64,000 nucleotides of DNA, taken from positions 20,879 to 84,878 of the forward strand of contig JAFRSH010000024.1 of the NCBI GenBank assembly GCA_017427685.1, given 5' to 3'. The notes beneath the pieces are model-generated. The model saw only the letters and a list, made by a program, of their open reading frames with translations. It had not been told where the DNA came from and ran no database searches. This document shows, piece by piece, positions 24,952 to 33,706 of the stretch (its first letter is position 1; each line of letters opens with the position of its first letter). A program made the position numbers and the translations under genes. The DNA comes from Lachnospiraceae bacterium. Lineage in GTDB: Bacteria; Bacillota; Clostridia; Lachnospirales; Lachnospiraceae.

Positions 24952-27054
24952 ATGGCAGCAAAGAAAACTACTAAGGACACCGAAGTTAAAGAAGTTAAGA
25001 CTACCAAGACCATAAAGAAGAAAAGCGATGACGCTTATGAGAACATCCCGATGGGAGAAGGCAAGCCGGTCAAGAAGATCGGCGTCCTGACAAGCGGCGG
25101 TGACGCGCCCGGCATGAACGCAGCCGTTCGTGCTGTTGTCAGAACAGCTATCAATTACGGAATGGAGGTTGTCGGTATCAAACGCGGTTTCTCGGGACTT
25201 ATCGAGAACGATTACGTGCCGCTCACAGGCAGGAGCGTTGCCGACACCATCGCCAAGGGCGGAACATTCCTTTACACAGCAAGATGTCCCGAGATGATCA
25301 CTCGCGAGGGACAGGAGCTAGCAGCCAAGAACTGCAAAGAGCAGGGCATCGATGCGCTCGTTGTTATCGGCGGTGACGGTTCCTTCAGGGGTTGCCTGTC
25401 ACTTGCGGAGCTTGGCATAAACGTTATCGGAATCCCCGGGACGATCGACCTTGATATCGCCTGCACGGAGTACACCATCGGCTTCGACACAGCCATCAAC
25501 ACCGCTATGGAAGCGATCGACAAGATCAGGGACACCTCTACATCACGCGAGAGATGCTCGATCATCGAGGTTATGGGTCGTCACGCAGGCTTTATCGCAC
25601 TCTGGTGCGGTCTTGCCAACGGCGCTGAGGCGGTGCTCACAACCGAGCTCTACAACTACGAAGAGAAGAAACTGATCGACGATATCGAGCTCAAGCGCAA
25701 GAACGGCAGACAGCATTACATCATCATCAATGCCGAAGGTATCGGTGATTCGGAAGGCATGGCAAGGCGTATCGAGTACGCTACAGGGATGTCCACATCC
25801 GCTACGATCCTCGGATACCTGCAGCGCGGCGGCAGCCCCACATGTAAGGACAGAGTTTACGCTTCGGCCATGGGCGCGAAGGCAGTCGACATCCTCTACA
25901 AGGGCGGCAGCAACAGAGTGGTTGCATACAAGAACGGCGGCTTCTGCGATTTCGACATGAAGGAAGCTCTCGCGATGAAGAAGAACCTTGATCCTTTCCT
26001 TGTCGACATGCTCGGCAAGCTCACCCGTAAGGGCGAGGGTAAGGGACTCCTCAGCGAAGGCATGCTTCCCTCGGATGCATCGACGGGCAACTGCAAGTCG
26101 GTCGGAATCCTCACCAGCGGCGACGATGCACCCGGCATGAACGCAGCCATCCGTGCCGTTGTCAGATCGGCCATCGGCTACAATATGAGAGTCTTCGGCT
26201 TCTACAGAGGCTTTGCGGGTCTTATCGAGAAGGACTACATCGAGATGACCAACAAGACCATGTCGGAGACGGTACAGCTTGGCGGAACGCAGCTTCTTGC
26301 GTCCGACTGTCCCGAATTCCTCACGGAGGAAGGACAGCAGAAGGCTGTTGAAACCCTTAAGGAACTTGGGATCGACGCGCTCATCGTTCTCGGAGGAAAC
26401 GGAACGATGCGAGGCGGTCTCGACCTCATCCACAAGGGTATTAATGTTATTGGTATCCCCGCAACCATCGATTGTGAGGTTGCGTGTACCGAATATACGA
26501 TCGGCTTTGACACTGCCGTCAACACGGCAATGCAGGCGATCGACAAGATCAGGGATACATCCCAGTCTCACGAGCGTTGCAGCGTTATCGAAGTAGCGGG
26601 CAAGCGCTCGGGATTCAACGCACTCTGGTGCGGTATCGCGAACGGAGCGGAGGAGATCATAATTCCCGAGTTCTACGACAGGAATGAGCAACGTATCATA
26701 AGCGAGATCATCAGCAAGAAGAAGCTTGGCAAGAGGCTTCATCTGATCGTTAATGCTCACAGTGTCGGAAGATCCGGGTCTCTTGCCAAGAACATCGAAT
26801 TCGCAACGGGACTTGAGACTCGTGCCAACATTCTCGGCCTAGTAGAGAGTGGGGGACGCCCTACCTGTATGGACAGGGTATTCGCTTGCGCAATGGGAGG
26901 TAAGGCTGTCGAGGCGCTCAACAAGGGGGGCCGTAACAGGATCGTTGCATTCTGTAACGGTGAATTCGTCGATTTCGATTTTGAAAAGGCAATGCGTATG
27001 GAAAAGACGCCCGACACTTATCTTTACACCATGTCCAAGAAGCTTTCGAGATAA
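24952..27054 (+). CDS. pfkA: Tandem double-domain 6-phosphofructokinase
   Basis: 700 residues: a Lys-rich tail (~1-40), then two complete PfkA-like domains (~40-375 and ~381-700) in one unbroken frame behind AAGGAGG. Typical bacterial PfkA is ~320 residues. The first domain keeps catalytic features: TSGGDAPGMN, GGTFLYTARCP, GGDGS (ATP-type), PGTIDLD with the catalytic Asp, EVMGRHAG, INAEG and LQRGG. The second has lost most: TSGDDAPGMN, GGTQLLASDCP (Arg72 position to Asp), GGNGT (Asp103 position to Asn), PATIDCE, EVAGKRSG, VNAHS (Glu222 position to His), VESGG. I infer a catalytic N-half and a structural or allosteric C-half, as in fungal and animal PFK. It makes fructose-1,6-bisphosphate, which is also the signal for HprK. 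Confidence 0.93.
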   Translation: MAAKKTTKDTEVKEVKTTKTIKKKSDDAYENIPMGEGKPVKKIGVLTSGGDAPGMNAAVRAVVRTAINYGMEVVGIKRGFSGLIENDYVPLTGRSVADTIAKGGTFLYTARCPEMITREGQELAAKNCKEQGIDALVVIGGDGSFRGCLSLAELGINVIGIPGTIDLDIACTEYTIGFDTAINTAMEAIDKIRDTSTSRERCSIIEVMGRHAGFIALWCGLANGAEAVLTTELYNYEEKKLIDDIELKRKNGRQHYIIINAEGIGDSEGMARRIEYATGMSTSATILGYLQRGGSPTCKDRVYASAMGAKAVDILYKGGSNRVVAYKNGGFCDFDMKEALAMKKNLDPFLVDMLGKLTRKGEGKGLLSEGMLPSDASTGNCKSVGILTSGDDAPGMNAAIRAVVRSAIGYNMRVFGFYRGFAGLIEKDYIEMTNKTMSETVQLGGTQLLASDCPEFLTEEGQQKAVETLKELGIDALIVLGGNGTMRGGLDLIHKGINVIGIPATIDCEVACTEYTIGFDTAVNTAMQAIDKIRDTSQSHERCSVIEVAGKRSGFNALWCGIANGAEEIIIPEFYDRNEQRIISEIISKKKLGKRLHLIVNAHSVGRSGSLAKNIEFATGLETRANILGLVESGGRPTCMDRVFACAMGGKAVEALNKGGRNRIVAFCNGEFVDFDFEKAMRMEKTPDTYLYTMSKKLSR

Positions 27055-27131
27055 CCGAAGGCTTCCGCGATGCGGGGAACTGAACTTCTTACGTGCGAGC
27101 ATAAAAAATGTAAGGACAGGAGTATCCGGTT

Positions 27132-27896
27132 ATGCTTTTAGACTACTTTAATTTCCCCAAACTTTGGGAAAACATCAGCAACAGCGACAACATCAAGACC
27201 ATCATTATCTTTGTGGGCGTGATAGTCGCACTTTTCCTCATAGCCATTCAGGCCGAAAGGATCATCAACAAGGCCAAGGGAGAAACGGTTAAGAAGGAAT
27301 TCAAAACTCAGCGTATGACGATCATCGCGATGCTTGCTGCTATCGCGGTCATCCTCAACCTGCTCAGCTTTTCGCTTCCTTTCTTCGTACCTTCCTTCTA
27401 CAAGTTTGATTTCAGCGATTTTCCTGCGATCATCGGTGCTTTCGCACTCGGACCGGTTGCGGGAGTTGTGATCCAGACCGTGAAGACACTGCTCAATATC
27501 GTCATCAACGGAACGGCTACCGGCTTTATCGGAGAATTTGCTCTGTTTATGATTGGAAGTTCATTTGTAATTCCCGCTTCGATAGTGTATTATTTTAAGC
27601 GTACCAAAAAAAGTGCCATTATCGGTTTGTGGATTTCGGTTGCGATCGTTGTGATCGTAGGTTGTGTGATGAACGAGCACGTGCTGCTCCCCGCATACAC
27701 CGCAATGCTTCCCATGGATGCGATCATCGGAATGGGAACGGAGATCAACCCCGCCATCACAGGCATGGGAACATTCATCCTCTTTGCGGTTGCACCCTTC
27801 AACCTTGTTAAGTACGCCGTTGTGACGGTGATCACGACCTTTACTTACAAGCCTATCAGCAGACTGATAACGAGCGTAAGAAACAAGCAAGGATGA
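27132..27896 (+). CDS. ribU: ECF transporter substrate-binding (S) component, RibU-like
   Basis: 254 residues and mostly membrane-spanning: about six core helices of the S-component fold plus an extra N-terminal helix (~22-42). The family-typical region FYKFDFSDFPAIIGAFALGPVAG appears as short blocks (YKFDFSDFPA, FALGPVAG), followed by IQTVKTLLNI and IGEFALFMIG, which match RibU riboflavin subunits. It would capture riboflavin and work with a shared EcfAA'T module encoded elsewhere. No FMN riboswitch precedes it, so the substrate is an inference from family motifs. It is 7 nt from the next gene and 77 nt after pfkA. Confidence 0.8.
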   Translation: MLLDYFNFPKLWENISNSDNIKTIIIFVGVIVALFLIAIQAERIINKAKGETVKKEFKTQRMTIIAMLAAIAVILNLLSFSLPFFVPSFYKFDFSDFPAIIGAFALGPVAGVVIQTVKTLLNIVINGTATGFIGEFALFMIGSSFVIPASIVYYFKRTKKSAIIGLWISVAIVVIVGCVMNEHVLLPAYTAMLPMDAIIGMGTEINPAITGMGTFILFAVAPFNLVKYAVVTVITTFTYKPISRLITSVRNKQG

Positions 27897-27903
27897 TTTA
27901 CCA

Positions 27904-28617
27904 ATGAACGAACAGGAAGAGACAAAGAAATCATTTTCGATCAGTGAGCTCGCTCACATGAACACGCTTTCCGAGGAAGAGACCGAGGAAGCGGCTGAGC
28001 AGGCCGAAAGCATCGAGGAATCGGGCGAGGAAGCGGTTAGTTACGCAGCAGTGCCCGAAGAAGAGAAGCCGCCCGTTGAGCTTGAGCATCAGGGTCAGAC
28101 CTTCACGGCGGACGTTAAGCCCACCGCACGTGACACCTACGGATTCATGTTCTACCACACCTACATGAACCTCATGGGATTGTTCGCGGTACTTGTCGGT
28201 ATTGCGGCTATCGTAATGGTTGTTATAAGCGTCAGAGACAAGGAGATCTTCCAGATTGTACTTTTCTCCATCGCAGCGCTTATATTCATCGTTAACAGCC
28301 CCATCAGTCTGTATCTTCGCGCAAGGAAGTACGCAGAGAGCTGCAAGCTTCCCGAGAACCGCACGATCTACAGGTTCAGCGATGCCGGGTTCGATGTAAG
28401 AAGAGGAGAGGAGATCTACAAGTCCTTCCCCTACAAGAACATCACAAAGTGTCACGAAGGACGCACGGGATTCTACATCTATCTCGCCAAGAACACGGCT
28501 TTCCTCATCACGAAGGCCGACATCGAGGGAGGGTCTCTTACCGAGTTCAGAAGTCTCCTCGCACAACGTGTTACGGGCAAGCTTTCTTTGAAATATGACA
28601 AAGAGAAGGAAGCCTGA
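27904..28617 (+). CDS. YcxB-like membrane protein
   Basis: 237 residues. A long acidic cytosolic N-terminus (Glu-rich, ~1-75) precedes two adjacent membrane helices (~95-140). The C-terminal domain (YRFSDAGFDVRRGEEIYKSFPYKNI, given here as YRFSDAGFDV and SFPYKNI blocks) resembles YcxB-like domains, which fold like a small PH-type barrel. Function is unknown for the family. It follows the RibU-like gene by 7 nt and precedes tsaE by 33 nt, so it is probably co-transcribed with both, without clear functional link. Confidence 0.65.
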   Translation: MNEQEETKKSFSISELAHMNTLSEEETEEAAEQAESIEESGEEAVSYAAVPEEEKPPVELEHQGQTFTADVKPTARDTYGFMFYHTYMNLMGLFAVLVGIAAIVMVVISVRDKEIFQIVLFSIAALIFIVNSPISLYLRARKYAESCKLPENRTIYRFSDAGFDVRRGEEIYKSFPYKNITKCHEGRTGFYIYLAKNTAFLITKADIEGGSLTEFRSLLAQRVTGKLSLKYDKEKEA

Positions 28618-28650
28618 AGGCACGTTCATACAGAGGAGCACAGAACAGAA

Positions 28651-29085
28651 GTGACAAAGAAATTTTACAGCGCGAGCAGCGCTGACACCTTTAATATCGG
28701 TGCCGGGTTTGGCGAGTCTGCCACCCCCGGCACCGTATTGTGCCTTGACGGGGATCTCGGTGCCGGCAAGACAGTATTCACAAAGGGGTTCGCGAAGGGG
28801 CTCGGATCACAGGCTCTCGTCACGAGCCCTACTTACACGCTTATGCACATCTACGACGATGGCAGGCTTCCGATCTACCATTTCGATGTTTACAGGATCG
28901 ATGACGAGGACGAGATGGCAGAGATCGGATTTGAGGAGTATCTCCGCGGGGACGGGGTCACGATCGTGGAGTGGGCGGCGCTGGTTCCCGGGCTTATTCC
29001 GGACGATGCTATAAAAGTTACCATTTCCAGGGATGATCAGAATGGGCCTGATGCAAGGATTATTACTGTGGATAGTCTTAATTAA
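28651..29085 (+). CDS. tsaE: tRNA threonylcarbamoyladenosine biosynthesis ATPase
   Basis: 144 residues with a GTG start. The P-loop GDLGAGKT, the SPTYTL block and the YHFDVYR and VEWA motifs define TsaE (YjeE). It is the ATPase of the TsaBDE complex that makes N6-threonylcarbamoyladenosine at position 37 of ANN-decoding tRNAs. tsaB, rimI and tsaD follow downstream in the same direction; a 489-bp repeat-bearing spacer now separates tsaE from tsaB. Confidence 0.93.
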   Translation: MTKKFYSASSADTFNIGAGFGESATPGTVLCLDGDLGAGKTVFTKGFAKGLGSQALVTSPTYTLMHIYDDGRLPIYHFDVYRIDDEDEMAEIGFEEYLRGDGVTIVEWAALVPGLIPDDAIKVTISRDDQNGPDARIITVDSLN

Positions 29086-29088
29086 TGG

Positions 29089-29345
29089 AGTAGTGCAAGG
29101 CAGCTCACACAACACCATCATGACTGAGCCTTAGGACTACGGCACCGACGGTTCATGCGAAGCTGCCCAAATAACCTTGTGTTCACTCGGACCGCCCTCT
29201 ATTCACCATCCATGGTTCATATCGGGCTAGCTCGGCATCCATGCCTCGCTCCCGAGAATTGTATAGCAGCTTCGTGAACCGACACGGTGCCTGCGTATGC
29301 GGCTCAGTAATAATGGTGTTGTGCGAACTGCATGTAAAATACTAC
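29089..29345 (+). repeat. Long inverted repeat between tsaE and tsaB
   Basis: Arms 29100-29130 and 29301-29331 are 31 bp with about 27 matches. Complementarity continues inside (ggcaccgacggttcatgcgaagctgc with gcagcttcgtgaaccgacacggtgcc), leaving a central loop of ~100 bp. No ORF of note lies within. It looks like a decayed or transposase-less mobile hairpin. Confidence 0.75.
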
Positions 29346-29378
29346 AATGTTTATGGTATTGTGTTGTGAAGATTTTAA

Positions 29379-29553
29379 GAATTGACACTGAAGATATATT
29401 GAGCATCAGGTAGGAATTAAAGAGTTGACTCAGAAGATATATATGAGCATCAGGTAGGAATTAAAGAGTTGACTCTGAAGATATATATGAGCATCAGGTA
29501 GGAATTAAAGAATTAACACTGAAGATATATAGAGCATCAGATAGGAATTCTGA
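29379..29553 (+). repeat. Four tandem 44-bp repeats upstream of tsaB
   Basis: GCATCAGGTAGGAATT starts at 29403, 29447, 29491 and (as gcatcagataggaatt) 29534, a period of 44, 44 and 43 bp. Each unit also carries TTGACtc/TGAAGATATAT. No spacers differ between copies, so it is a simple tandem array and not CRISPR. Confidence 0.9.
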
Positions 29554-29573
29554 AAACAAACGAGGAAATACAC

Positions 29574-30287
29574 ATGATTATTCTTGCTTTAGAAAGCTCC
29601 GGAAATGTAGCTTCGGCTGCGGTGGCGGAACGGAATAAGATCCTTGCGGAGTATACCGTGAATATCGGGAAGACGCACTCGCAGACGCTGCTTCCCATGA
29701 TAGACCGCGTGCTCGGGGATGCGGAGATGAGCGTTAACGATCTGGATGCGATAGCAGTTTCGAGAGGTCCGGGGTCTTTTACGGGACTGAGGATCGGGAG
29801 CGCGACCGCGAAGGGACTTGCGGCTTCAGCAGGGATACCGATACTTGAGGTTCCCACGCTCGAAGCGCTCGCTGTCGGAGTCGGGAACGCGGGAGGACGC
29901 CTGATCTGTCCCGTTATCGATGCGAGAAGGAACGAAGTGTACACCGCGCTTTACGAGGTGTGCGGCGAGAGTATCGAACAGGTCGGAGAGGAACGCGCCA
30001 TGAGCATGGAGGATCTCCTCGCGGAGCTTATGGCAGGCGAGAGGGAAGTGATCTTCACCGGAGATGCTCTGAGAATCCACGGGGAGAAGATCAAGTCCGT
30101 CGGACAGGGCAAGTTCATACTCGCACCCCTCTCGGCACGTGACCTGAGAGCTGGTTGTGTTGCGACAGTCGGACTTTCTATGTTAGAATCCGGTAAGGCA
30201 ATAGATGGCTCGCAGCATTCGCCCGTTTATCTGAGACTTTCGAGCGCAGAGCGCGAGAGACTTGAGCAGGGCAAGCCACTTGAGTGA
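29574..30287 (+). CDS. tsaB: tRNA threonylcarbamoyladenosine biosynthesis protein TsaB
   Basis: 237 residues of the ASKHA fold. It starts MIILALESSG and has the family signature SRGPGSFTGLRIG with AKGLAAS, then PVIDARRNEVY. TsaB is the inactive paralogue partner of TsaD and is needed for t6A formation. The start ATG 29574 has a GAGGA upstream (aacgaggaaatacac). It sits between the repeat array and rimI. Confidence 0.93.
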   Translation: MIILALESSGNVASAAVAERNKILAEYTVNIGKTHSQTLLPMIDRVLGDAEMSVNDLDAIAVSRGPGSFTGLRIGSATAKGLAASAGIPILEVPTLEALAVGVGNAGGRLICPVIDARRNEVYTALYEVCGESIEQVGEERAMSMEDLLAELMAGEREVIFTGDALRIHGEKIKSVGQGKFILAPLSARDLRAGCVATVGLSMLESGKAIDGSQHSPVYLRLSSAERERLEQGKPLE

Positions 30288-30390
30288 TGGCAACCTGTAT
30301 GTGAAAAAGAACTCTTGGTACAGTCTTGACTGAGTGAGTAAAGAAAAACTGACAGGTACGTGTGAGAAATTGGATTAAGGTAAGAACGTT

Positions 30391-30816
30391 TTGGAGATTA
30401 GAAAAGCACAGGAAAACGACATAGCAGAGATCGTGGCGCTCGAGAGGGAGTGCTTTTCGGATCCGTGGTCCGAGGAGTCGCTGCGTGACACCGCCGGAAC
30501 CCTGACTCTTGTTGCCACGGAAGGCAGCGGTGTTGCGGGTTATATCATCACGAGATGCGTGGCAGGGGAAGCGGAACTTTTCAGGATATGCGTTAAAAGC
30601 GAAGCTCGCCGTAAAGGAACCGGACGACTGCTTCTCGAGAGCGGACTTGAAGCCGCGAGAGCCGACGGAGCGGAGAAGATGTTCCTCGAGGTAAGGTCGC
30701 AGAACGCACCCGCGAGAGCACTTTATACAAGTGCGGGATTTACAGAAGCGGGGCTGAGGAAGGGATATTATTCCGATCCTGTTGATGATGCTGTTATAAT
30801 GACTAAAGACATATAA
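30391..30816 (+). CDS. rimI: Ribosomal protein alanine N-acetyltransferase-like
   Basis: 141 residues, GNAT fold. The acetyl-CoA loop is VKSEARRKGTGRLLL, followed by FLEVRSQNAPARALYTSAGF and GLRKGYY, typical of RimI. RimI acetylates the N-terminus of ribosomal protein S18 in E. coli; in Firmicutes it is commonly encoded between tsaB and tsaD. It has a TTG start at 30391, since no ATG fits the conserved N-terminus (MEIRKAQENDI). Confidence 0.88.
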   Translation: MEIRKAQENDIAEIVALERECFSDPWSEESLRDTAGTLTLVATEGSGVAGYIITRCVAGEAELFRICVKSEARRKGTGRLLLESGLEAARADGAEKMFLEVRSQNAPARALYTSAGFTEAGLRKGYYSDPVDDAVIMTKDI

Positions 30817-30832
30817 AATTTTTTATGATGGA

Positions 30833-30885
30833 GATCCCACTATCATGTGAGTACAGACATAAAGAAATTCTTCTGAAGTGGGATC
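30833..30885 (+). repeat. Inverted repeat between rimI and rnz
   Basis: GATCCCACT (30833-30841) and AGTGGGATC (30877-30885) are perfect 9-bp arms with a 35-nt loop. No T-run follows. It may be a remnant of a hairpin element. Confidence 0.45.
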
Positions 30886-30927
30886 AAGAAAGTGCATGGT
30901 AAGAAAACATGCTTAGAGGAGGACAGG

Positions 30928-31860
30928 ATGCTTGATATTTGCTTACTTGGAACGGGAGGCATGATGCCCCTCCCCTCGCGGCGACTGACATCGCTCATGG
31001 CGAGGTACAACGGCAGCAGCATCCTCATCGACTGCGGCGAGGGAACGCAGGTGGCTATCCGTGAGAAGGGATGGAGCTTCCACGATATCGATGTTATTCT
31101 GCTGACTCATTTTCACGCCGATCACGTGAGCGGACTTCCGGGGCTGCTCCTCTCAATTGGTAACGCGCAGAGGACTACCCCGCTGTTTATATACGGACCG
31201 AAGGGCGCGGCACGCATCGTGGCCGCTCTCCGTACGATCGCGCCGGAGCTTCCTTACCCCGTCTACGTCACCGAGTTCAGCGGCGACACAACTTCGTTTG
31301 AGGCAGCGGGATGCAGGATAGAAGCGTTCAAGCTTAATCACAACGTGGTTTGTTACGGATATTCTATCGTAGTAGAACGCGCAGGAAAGTTCGATCCCGA
31401 CAAGGCCCGCGACAACGACGTGCCCCTGAAGCTCTGGAACAGACTTCAGAAGGGCGAGGAGATCGACTTCGAGGGAAGGCACTTCACCCAGGACATGATC
31501 CTCGGACCCGCCCGCAAGGGACTCAAGGTTACCTACTGCACCGACACGAGACCGATCGCAGGGATCGCGACTGCGGCACGTGAGGCGGACCTCTTTATCT
31601 GCGAGGGCATGTACGGTGAGGAAGGAAGCGAAGACAAGGCCCGTGAACATAAGCATATGACCTTCGCCGAGGCAGCGACTCTCGCGAAGAAGGCAAACGT
31701 CCGCAAGCTGTGGCTCACGCATTACAGCCCCTCGCTTGTCAGAGCGAAGGATTATGTGAACGTGGCAACCGCGATCTTTCCGGGAGCATGGGCGGCGCGC
31801 GACCTTGAGAGTGTGACTCTGAAGTTCGAGGACGAAGCCGGAGCCGATGGCGGGAACTGA
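30928..31860 (+). CDS. rnz: Ribonuclease Z
   Basis: 310 residues from ATG 30928, behind AGGAGG. It is a metallo-beta-lactamase fold protein with LGTGG near the start, the metal motif THFHADHVSGLPG, and downstream metal ligands in the CDTR/EGMYG and KHMTFAEAA blocks. RNase Z cuts the 3' trailer of tRNA precursors that lack an encoded CCA. This fits the two tRNA-Ser genes in the window, neither of which encodes CCA. An earlier in-frame ATG (30892) lacks a good binding site. Confidence 0.93.
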   Translation: MLDICLLGTGGMMPLPSRRLTSLMARYNGSSILIDCGEGTQVAIREKGWSFHDIDVILLTHFHADHVSGLPGLLLSIGNAQRTTPLFIYGPKGAARIVAALRTIAPELPYPVYVTEFSGDTTSFEAAGCRIEAFKLNHNVVCYGYSIVVERAGKFDPDKARDNDVPLKLWNRLQKGEEIDFEGRHFTQDMILGPARKGLKVTYCTDTRPIAGIATAAREADLFICEGMYGEEGSEDKAREHKHMTFAEAATLAKKANVRKLWLTHYSPSLVRAKDYVNVATAIFPGAWAARDLESVTLKFEDEAGADGGN

Positions 31861-31879
31861 GGCTCACGCATTGTTATAC

Positions 31880-31907
31880 TTGCCATTTTTCGTTATTTAG
31901 ATACAAT
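31880..31907 (+). promoter_or_regulatory. Possible promoter before membrane-anchored hypothetical
   Basis: TTGCCA (31880-31885), 16-bp spacer, TACAAT (31902-31907), ~70 bp upstream of ATG 31979. Confidence 0.4.
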
Positions 31908-31978
31908 TGTTATATAGGATATTTTAGGGTGTCTGTGCGCAGTGAGCGCACCGTTAGGAAGAGAAAGGAGGAGACCGC

Positions 31979-32560
31979 ATGCTTTCAACACCGGTGAAGA
32001 AGAAAAAGAAAACATCTCTTTCATCGACCGTGATTCTTGTGGCCTTTATTCTTTGCGCGGGACTTGTGGTTTACTTCTCGATATTCAAGGGATCGAGGGC
32101 ATCGAACGCCGGTGCGGCCCTTTACGAGGAGGTCACATCGCGAGACCTTTCGAAGGACTATCCCCAGACACCTGTTGAAGTTGCCAACGTTTATTGCTCG
32201 ATCGTCAAATGCATGTATACGGACGACCTCACCGAGGACCAGCTCTTCACACTGTGCGGTCAGATGAGAGCCCTCTACTCGAGGGAACTCCTCGAATCGA
32301 ATCCGATCAACGACATGCTCTACAGACTTGAGCAGGAGATAGAATTTTTCAAAGATGAGAAGGTATCGGTATCGTCCTTTGTCATCGAACCGGCGGAAGA
32401 CGTTGAGTACAATGTGATCGCCGACAAAAAAAGAGCCAATGTAGAATTCCACTTCACCCTTAAGGGCGCCAAGGTCAACAGGCTGCCCGAAGAGATCCTC
32501 CTTGAAGAGGATGACAAGCGTGAATTCAAGATCATCGGCTGGAGGTCTCATGAAAGCTAA
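31979..32560 (+). CDS. Membrane-anchored hypothetical protein
   Basis: 193 residues, not recognised with certainty. A basic N-terminus (KKKKK) precedes one membrane helix (~16-35); the rest is an acidic, soluble extracytoplasmic domain with helices around residues 60-130 and a C-terminal strand-rich part ([12 protein letters not shown]). It overlaps the start of tsaD by 11 bp, so the two are translationally coupled. AGGAGG precedes the ATG. It could belong to a small clostridial family of single-pass DUF proteins; no function can be given. Confidence 0.75.
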   Translation: MLSTPVKKKKKTSLSSTVILVAFILCAGLVVYFSIFKGSRASNAGAALYEEVTSRDLSKDYPQTPVEVANVYCSIVKCMYTDDLTEDQLFTLCGQMRALYSRELLESNPINDMLYRLEQEIEFFKDEKVSVSSFVIEPAEDVEYNVIADKKRANVEFHFTLKGAKVNRLPEEILLEEDDKREFKIIGWRSHES

Positions 32561-33659
32561 AGATACACTCATCCTCGCCATCGAGAGCTCGTGCGACGAG
32601 ACGGCGGCGGCAGTGGTGAGGAACGGGAGGGAAGTCCTCTCGAACATCATATATTCGCAGATCGACATTCACACGATGTACGGCGGCGTTGTCCCCGAGA
32701 TCGCATCGCGCAAGCATATCGAGAAGATAGACCCCGTGGTCGCATCCGCGCTTTCCGAAGCCGGAGTGACGAAGGAGGACCTGAGTGCCGTAGCGGTGAC
32801 AGCGGGTCCCGGACTCGTGGGTTCGCTCCTGGTCGGCGTTGCGTATGCTAAGGCATATGCCTACGCGGCGGGGCTTCCCATCATAGGCGTACATCACATA
32901 GAGGGTCACATCGCGGCGAACTACATCGAGAGCAAGGAGCTGGAGCCGCCTTTTTTGTGTCTGGTTGTTTCGGGCGGTCATACGGAGCTTGTTGTGGTCG
33001 AGGATTACGGCAAGTTCAGGCTGATCGGCACAACTCACGACGACGCTGCGGGCGAAGCTTTTGACAAGGTAGCCAGAGCGATAGGACTCGGATACCCCGG
33101 CGGACCCAAGGTCGACAAGTGCGCGAAGGCGGGCGGAAGACCCGACGCAGTCGTATTCCCGAGAGGACATGTCGACGGCAACGAATTTGATTTCAGTTTC
33201 AGCGGGCTCAAATCCGCTGTGCTCAATTACCTTAATTCCTGTGCGATGAAGCAGGGCGGACCTGTGAAGGATCTCAGGGAGAAGCGCGAGGGTGATGCGA
33301 ACTTCAACCCCGACGCACTCATCGATCCCGACACGGGTGTCACGGTTGCGGATGTGGCGGCTTCCTTCCAGGAGGCGGTTGTGGATGTTCTTGTGACACA
33401 CACGGTTGCCGCAGCGAAGAGCCTCGGGATCAGTAAGGTTGCGATGGCCGGCGGTGTTGCCGCCAACGGCGCACTTCGCGACAGGATGAAGCGTGATTGT
33501 GAGAGTGAAGGGATCAGTCTTTACTATCCCTCACCTCTGTTATGTACCGACAACGCGGCGATGATCGGATGCGCCGGATATTACGATTTCCTCGCGGGCA
33601 AGAGTCACGGGCTTGACCTTAACGCCGTGCCCGGTCTCGGCCTCGGGCAGAGCATATAA
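32550..33659 (+). CDS. tsaD: tRNA N6-adenosine threonylcarbamoyltransferase
   Basis: 369 residues from ATG 32550 behind GGAGG. ASKHA fold with the start [15 protein letters not shown], the metal motif [33 protein letters not shown] and [11 protein letters not shown]. TsaD transfers the threonylcarbamoyl group to A37 of tRNA with TsaB and TsaE. A ~20-residue insertion before the [10 protein letters not shown] helix ([12 protein letters not shown] region) makes it slightly longer than usual. It overlaps the preceding gene by 11 bp. Confidence 0.95.
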   Translation: MKAKDTLILAIESSCDETAAAVVRNGREVLSNIIYSQIDIHTMYGGVVPEIASRKHIEKIDPVVASALSEAGVTKEDLSAVAVTAGPGLVGSLLVGVAYAKAYAYAAGLPIIGVHHIEGHIAANYIESKELEPPFLCLVVSGGHTELVVVEDYGKFRLIGTTHDDAAGEAFDKVARAIGLGYPGGPKVDKCAKAGGRPDAVVFPRGHVDGNEFDFSFSGLKSAVLNYLNSCAMKQGGPVKDLREKREGDANFNPDALIDPDTGVTVADVAASFQEAVVDVLVTHTVAAAKSLGISKVAMAGGVAANGALRDRMKRDCESEGISLYYPSPLLCTDNAAMIGCAGYYDFLAGKSHGLDLNAVPGLGLGQSI

Positions 33660-33706
33660 TCGTAGACATGTGATTGCGGAGTGATCCGCGAGAACAGGGG
33701 GATCGA

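Noticed and set aside
27055..27131. FMN riboswitch before the RibU-like gene
   Set aside because: None of the conserved RFN elements are present and the space is too short.
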